Assembly (NCBI GenBank): GCA_031310005.1
Contig: CM062381.1
Location: 2,046,001 to 2,110,000, forward strand
From: Dactylellina haptotyla
Taxonomy: Eukaryota; Ascomycota; Orbiliomycetes; Orbiliales; Orbiliaceae
Reading direction: 5' to 3'
DNA length: 64,000 nucleotides
Positions 58,692 through 64,000 of the stretch are shown in pieces. Position numbers and translations under genes: made by a program. The notes below the pieces were generated by a model. It saw nothing but the letters and a program-made list of their open reading frames with translations. It ran no database searches and was not told where the DNA came from. Position 1 is the stretch's first letter. Every line of letters starts with the position of its first letter.

Positions 58692-60556
58692 TCATCTTCG
58701 ACCTCTTCTTCTTGGTGCTACATCTATGAATCTTGTCCGTTTTGAGGGATGTGGGCTTGGTGATATCGGGTCGACGAAGGATCGCTTCTATAGAGAAAAT
58801 CAGTTAGACTATGTTATATCCACCCACATCCAAAACTAAGAAATATATTATTCTTGATACTCACTTTTGTATAAATGGAGGGTTTGATTGGAGACATCAT
58901 CTCCATAGAGCTTTCGTCTTCCTCAAAGGCTGGAGGAACAAGATCCACGGACTCTTCCTCTTGATCAACATACGTCCGTTGTCGCGCTGAGTTGTTAAGC
59001 TCCTCCTCACCGGTCCTTTTATGAATCTCTTCTTCGACTTCCCCACCTTCAAACATTCCCTCTAGCACATCTTCTACCTCTAAAGCTCCTTCGATATGTA
59101 CATCATCCCCATAGTATGCATATCCGATTCTATTTTGGTACTCTGTCCGGTCTTCTATTTCTTCTTCGATCGCCTCCTCTGCTATTTCTGCCAAGTCATA
59201 GACTGCCTCCTCGACGTCCTCTAGATCTTCGTATTCTTCGTATTCAAGTTGAGATGGCTTCTTGGGCAGTTCGGATTGACATGACTCTGTTGGCCAATTT
59301 TCGGTATTCTCAGAATCTTCCGTTGGGCTCTCGAGCGACACGTTTGCTGGAGTTTTGTGTGTATTGACATCGAGTTCTTCTAGCACGACTTGCCTTTCTC
59401 TTGCCACGACACCTTCTAGAGATTTTATTTGCTTCGAACTAGCCTTATCTGGTTTTTTGTTGACCAAATCGACCAAGGCAATGGCGTTTTTCCAGGCTTC
59501 CAGGGTTCCTTGCAATTGCAATCTTAGTCTCTCTATTTCTCTATCCCTGACATCCAAGTCTTCCAACGGCACGTAATTTGGTTGATTTAGCATGTCCTTA
59601 AGATGTTCGAGAACTTCATCGACTTCATTAGATAATGTAGTATATGATACGTCATTTGCAATGACGTTTCGATCCCCTTCCTCTAATTCTGCCTCTTGGT
59701 CTACATCTGTATCCATCCCAGATATGGCTTTTAACGTTGTCACTGTAGACTTAATCATAGAGACAAGGGTATCGTTCTCATCTGCCAGATTTTGGGAGAG
59801 TGTCGTGAGGATCGCAGTTGTATCATCCGTTAAAGCATGATCCGGATTGACCAGGGCAGCATCAACACCTATCAAACTTCCTAGATGCATCGTCGACGCC
59901 GAGCCAGATAGTGTTACACCAGGAAATGAGATGGGTTGTTTGTTCCCCCTTCCTCCTCTAGATTTCTCCAGCAATCGTTCCTTCATCTTGGATATCTGAT
60001 GGTCTCGTTTCCGAATATCGTTGGCGCATTGGGTTCGGACTTGCTGCACCATAACCTTCAATCGTCCTGTCTCATCTTTTAGCGCTTTCGCGGTGATTTC
60101 AGCAGAGCGAACATTTGCATTGAGGACTCGTTCTTGGCCCTGCAGAGTCGCGCAGCGACGTTCCAGTTCTTCGCTACGGGATTTGTATCGGTCCTTTGGG
60201 AGTCACGTCAGGTCTTGCATCTGTTATTTTCGTTCGAGGAAACAAACGTACGGCCAATGCATTCGCTTTGCTCTCGCTCTCCTTCAATGCTTTCATGCCC
60301 ATGGCAAGGGTCTCTTTCTGTTCGCCATCTCTCTGATCAGACGGCCGAGTGTCAGCACTACACTTTTGCGTTACAAGTTGAGCATACTTACATCTCGCCG
60401 TCGCACAAGATCGTGGACGAGGTTTATGATTCGCGTGGGGGTGATTTCGTCTTCTGTTGGGTTATCGAAGGCAATCTTGTGACCACCTTTCAGCAAGCCC
60501 CGAGCCGCAAGAAGGTTGTTCAGATATTTGGATGCACTGGATATGTCTTTATCCAT
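58692..60556 (-). CDS. ADIP/SSX2IP (Msd1/TINA-like) coiled-coil protein
   Basis: Exons in transcription order 60556-60392, 60332-60252, 60193-58865 and 58787-58692 encode 556 aa. The N-terminus (SASKYLNNLLAARGLLKGG) and the following coiled coil (about residues 60-170) match the afadin- and alpha-actinin-binding (ADIP) family. Fungal members such as fission yeast Msd1 anchor microtubule minus ends at spindle pole bodies, and Aspergillus TINA interacts with NIMA. Residues about 340-470 form a very acidic stretch (EYEEYEDLEDVEEAV, EEAIEEEIEDR). The last exon adds a basic tail (PSKRTRFIDVAPRRRGRR) with an SPSP site, which suggests nuclear or mitotic regulation by proline-directed kinase; this last point is inference. 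Confidence 0.8.
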
Positions 60557-60828
60557 GATTTCGATCTCTATTCGAGTGGTGGGACGGTTTGGAAGGGGCG
60601 ACGGAAGGAGAAGTGGAAACGGCTGGATGTTGTGTATGCGCCGCGTGTTGCTGCTTCGAGGTAAACAAACCTTTCCTCCAAGACCCCTGTCCCGCGCGAC
60701 ACCACACCCTCGGCCGCGGCAGAACGTCCAGGCTCGGTCCGTTACGTTATACATGGACCTCTACATAATATGCACAGCGCTAGAGCATATAATGTAATAC
60801 ACACTGTCTGCTTAATCATCTCCAAGAC
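60557..60828. promoter_or_regulatory. Divergent promoter ADIP-type gene / lipase
   Basis: 272 bp between opposite start codons. No TATA box evident; CG-rich in the centre. Confidence 0.55.
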
Positions 60829-62718
60829 ATGGCGCCTCGATTCCCTCGAGGCTCGGTCGGTGGCTCTTACGCTACTGCATCTTATCTCTCGTTATGCTGG
60901 CAGCTGCAGCGGCGGTCGCTTCACAAAGTTGCAGCGAGCCTCCAAGGTTATGACCCGAGGATCGCTGACCTTGGTCGGATTATTGAAGATGACTTTATGC
61001 GCCTCAAAGACCACTACAGTAAGCTGCTCCCCGAGATGTTTTCAGCGCATAGGCTATTGATCTCTAATTTAATCCCACTTGTTTGAAGAGGCTCCTAGAA
61101 ACCCCATCGTGCTTAGCCATGGTCTCTTTGGTGAATGCCCTCGAATGAAATAATAGTATATGTGCAATTCGTAAATGTCCCTCCAACTGATTACCAATTA
61201 TTGCGCCTTTCAAACTCCGAGAAGGATTTGATACACTGCAACTAGTACCTTGGTCGTTTATCCCACCAGTTAAGTATTGGAAAGGGATAAATGAAGCCTT
61301 AGAAGCCAATAATTGTAACGTGATAGTTACAGCAGGTGAGCTCCTCGTACCGAAAGCATAGATGCGGTCTTCAGGATGTTCGGAATATTAAACAATTTCA
61401 ATGCAGTGCCACCATCAGCATCGATTGAAAAAAGAGCAGAGGCTTTGATGCATAGTATTGAGCAGCGGGCCGGAGGGAAATCCGTCAATATTGTAGGGTT
61501 AGCATTTTTACCTTGTCCCTTCAACTACAATCTATTTCATATAGGCATGCTAAAAAAAATCCCACGCAGACATAGTATGGTGAGTAGAACATTAGAATAA
61601 GCCATAGCCTCTGCGCCTTTTTGAGATGTTGACCACAGGAATTACAAAGGGGTGAGAGCATCGATCGTGGTTTTAACATCTTAAAACCAGACTCTAAAAC
61701 CTAACAAGAATACCTGTTGAAAGCGGGATCGATGCAAGATATATGGTTTCCCGGTTGAAACCAACGGGATTCAAAGTCCTCAGCTTAACTACTATCAGTT
61801 CCCCTCATCAAGGCAAGCTTTTCCCATTGTATGTCAATAATGTAGACTAATTCGCATGTCTCCAGGTTCACCTTTCGCGGATTATGTTATAAATTTTCTT
61901 GGAGGTGAGTTTATCTTCTAACTCGAGGTGAATCCGTCACTCACCAGCGAGGATCCAATACACAATTCGTTAGAAAAACGACTCCCGAAACTGTACCATA
62001 TTTTGGAGAGAATTGGGCTCGAAACAGGGTAAATCGTATGAGCTAGTCTCTAGTTCGTTTTCGCAGAAATATCTGACGGAGAGGCTCCTGCCTGACAGAG
62101 CCTTCGAGCAACTGACCACAGAGTACATGCGAACCAACTTCAACCCAAGCACGCCAGATGTCGAAGGTGTGAAGTATTTCAGTTACGGTGCACTTACCTA
62201 CCCTAGCATTTTCTCCCCATTCCTCGCCTCCCATCGCATTATTAGTCGCGTTGAAGGTGATAATGACGGGTTGGTGTCGATAAAATCCGCTTCACACGGT
62301 AAGGCATTGCACATAACATATTACATTACCATCCCATATCAAACATAGCTAAGATGAATCAAGGATTATATAAGGGCACCCTTTTGGGGCCATCCCACTT
62401 AGATATAATAAACTGGACAAATAGATTAAAATGGATTATCAAGAGTCTCGTCGGTCAACAGAATAAGTACTTGCACAGCTTCCACGATAGCTAACATTTT
62501 ACACAAATCTAAAATATAACTTTCTACCCCGATCTACCAGGTTCAATGCCATAGCATTTTATCTCGCACTAGCAGGTATGTGACTACGTTTGTATTCTCA
62601 GGAGAAAAGGAAAAATGCACATTTTAGTTGCTTCAGACCTAAATCAACCGCGTCTATCACGTCAAACATCAAGACTAATCAAAATTCCAAAGACATGCTA
62701 GCGGCAGAGGGATTATAG
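60829..62718 (+). CDS. Triacylglycerol lipase-type alpha/beta hydrolase
   Basis: Proposed 13 exons: 60829-61018, 61089-61130, 61225-61335, 61407-61497, 61570-61579, 61650-61651, 61724-61812, 61866-61908, 61948-62028, 62099-62298, 62364-62466, 62541-62575, 62693-62718, encoding 340 aa. The oxyanion segment is PIVLSHGLFGFD, the nucleophile elbow GHSMGG (Ser147), the acid NDGLV (Asp276) and the histidine GPSHLD (His298). The N-terminal 60 residues are basic and may target mitochondria. The family hydrolyses acylglycerols; the exact substrate is unknown. Frame is conserved at every junction, but this requires a 10-nt exon and a 2-nt exon across the nucleophile elbow, a GC-AG intron (61813-61865) and a weak donor (GTTTAT at 61909). 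The central boundaries are therefore tentative; a decayed copy remains possible. Confidence 0.75.
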
Positions 62719-63426
62719 TGAAAGTGTGCACAGAGACAGAAAGACGAGTAATTCATGGTGGCTCTCAAATGTTTGGAGAAAAGCAAGCCATTATTTACGT
62801 ATCAATTAATGAGGCCACATTCGCACACTCACACTCTATCACTTACACACACACATATATAGAAAAAATAGATGTATTTTATTTTAACACCAAAAATTCC
62901 TTGCAAATGACGTGAAGCTGTTTATCAAGAAAGATGGGGTGGGGTATTAAAAGGATACTCCAGCCCACATTCTTAGAGATGATTCGAATCGAGCAAAGTT
63001 CAAAGACCAGACAGATATTGATGATATCCAACCCAAAATCTCAACCAACATTTAGTGCATATAATACCTCAAGGTAGTTCAAACGGGTATCAGAAAATGA
63101 CAAAAAAAAAGCTCCTAGAACGCCTCGAGAACGCCTCTCTATCTGTACGAAGCGCGAATATACCGAACAAGAGAACAATCCTGAAAACCAGGGTCAGTCA
63201 ACTACAATCAAACAAACGAAATTTTGTAACAACAGACAGGTTGGTCATACATACTCCAACGAGTTAACTGCATGGAAAGAAAATTAAGATGCGAAATCCA
63301 AGCAAGCATTACATCGAGTCTAGAAATGCAAATATTGGAACTGATTCTTGATAGTCAAAAAGAAAGGTAGAAATGCCGAAAAGAATATTGCCTCATCTGC
63401 AGAACAGGAAGCTGATTTCGAGGCCT
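62719..63426. other. Spacer between lipase and right-edge gene
   Basis: AT-rich 3' DNA with a short CA-rich run near 62820-62860. No gene is supported. Confidence 0.45.
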
Positions 63427-63796
63427 TTACCAGAATATCAACTGGGATGTGTTGCCATGCGGGACCTGTTCTCCGTTCTGCATCAGCAATGTATTGCTTG
63501 AGCGCGAGGACTCTTCACTGTGGCAGCGACTCTCGGAGCCTTGGAAGTCGGAAAGGATGTATCGGCGGATGATAAGATGAATATCTGATATTTTTTGGAG
63601 GCGCTCAGAGGTATGGCATAGAGCCTCTGCAAATGACTTTTGGTTAGTGAAGCTGCAGTTTGCAAATTCACGATGAGATGAAATCGAACCCTCCGGTTAA
63701 TGTTTGTGGCTCATCACCGTCCCATTCCGGGATATATGGTTTGGGAGCGGCCCGGCTGTCGCCAGCTGGGACGATATCGCGAATAGTAGCAAGCAT
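63427..63796 (-). CDS. Tentative small protein gene, 92 aa
   Basis: Exons in transcription order 63796-63718 and 63626-63427. The 91-bp intron has GTGATG donor, a CACTAACC branch site and TTTGCAG acceptor, and splicing joins the first exon (DIVPAGDSRAAPKPYIPEWD) in frame to EALCHTSERLQKISDIHLII. The protein has no recognised domain. A pyrimidine-rich leader and a TATATATAAT element (63963-63972, minus orientation) lie upstream, consistent with a promoter. It may continue into further exons that I could not define, so the C-terminus is uncertain. Confidence 0.35.
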
Positions 63797-64000
63797 TGAA
63801 AAGGATGCGGTATTCTTCAACTTGTGGTTTCGAAAAGGGACAAATATGATATATCAAATATTTTGAATCTCAATGGGTAGATAACAGTAAAGCGGGAGAG
63901 GTGAGAGTCTGGAGGGGAAAGAGGAGTTAGGAAAATGTCAAGATGTCCGGGCAAGTGGGTTTATTATATATACTAAGAGGCACATGGTGATGATTCATAT
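63797..64000 (-). promoter_or_regulatory. Possible promoter of right-edge gene
   Basis: On the minus strand, TATATATAAT at 63963-63972 is followed by C/T-rich DNA and then the tentative start codon about 165 bp downstream. This order is typical of fungal promoters, but the gene itself is tentative. Confidence 0.3.

Overview
This window reads as a chromosomal segment of a filamentous ascomycete. Genes carry short introns (about 50-100 bp, GT...AG, with CTAAC/CTGAC-like branch sites), spacers are long and pyrimidine-rich, and the gene set (group III poly-HAMP histidine kinase, SomA-type LisH regulator, fungal Zn2Cys6 factor) is typical of Pezizomycotina. Eurotiomycetes, perhaps Onygenales, is my best guess; that is inference from protein style, not a computed placement. 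There is no sign of a prophage, CRISPR array, rRNA locus, retroelement or secondary-metabolite cluster.

Layout. 1-8.4 kb: the histidine kinase NIK1/DRK1, then UDP-N-acetylglucosamine pyrophosphorylase (chitin and glycan precursor supply). 8.4-14.6 kb, minus strand: RNA polymerase I subunit RPA43 and a seven-exon Munc13/C2 protein. 14.6-20.6 kb: a gene-poor stretch. 21.7-22.1 kb: a small SCOC-like coiled-coil protein behind a long leader. 24.7-26 kb: an unrecognised two-span membrane protein. 27.4-30.3 kb: a U5 snRNP WD40 protein and TRAPP subunit BET3, head to head. 30.3-35.2 kb: gene-poor, ending in a very pyrimidine-rich leader. 35.2-38.1 kb: SomA. 39.4-42.4 kb, minus strand: mitochondrial ribosomal protein mL41 and a Zn2Cys6 factor. 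42.4-45.3 kb: gene-poor. 45.3-54.9 kb: a PPIL4-type cyclophilin-RRM protein, a Laa2-like acidic protein, RRP7 (sharing a promoter with the Laa2-like gene), an unknown 455-aa protein and a Rieske/AIF-type oxidoreductase. 56.3-62.7 kb: an alpha-arrestin with a PY motif, an ADIP/Msd1-type coiled-coil protein, and a 13-exon lipase. At the right edge a tentative small minus-strand gene begins.

The genes do not form one pathway. Loose themes are membrane traffic (Munc13, SCOC-like, BET3, Laa2-like, arrestin), RNA and ribosome biogenesis (RPA43, RRP7, U5 WD40, PPIL4-like, mL41) and signalling or morphogenesis (NIK1, SomA, UAP1). I did not find a convincing new multi-gene system. The most unusual items are the lipase gene structure, which seems to need a 10-nt and a 2-nt exon around its catalytic motif, a pair of hairpins upstream of mL41, an intron placed exactly in front of the zinc-cluster cysteine, and two uncharacterised conserved-looking genes. 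Exon coordinates below were derived by hand from splice motifs and reading-frame continuity.
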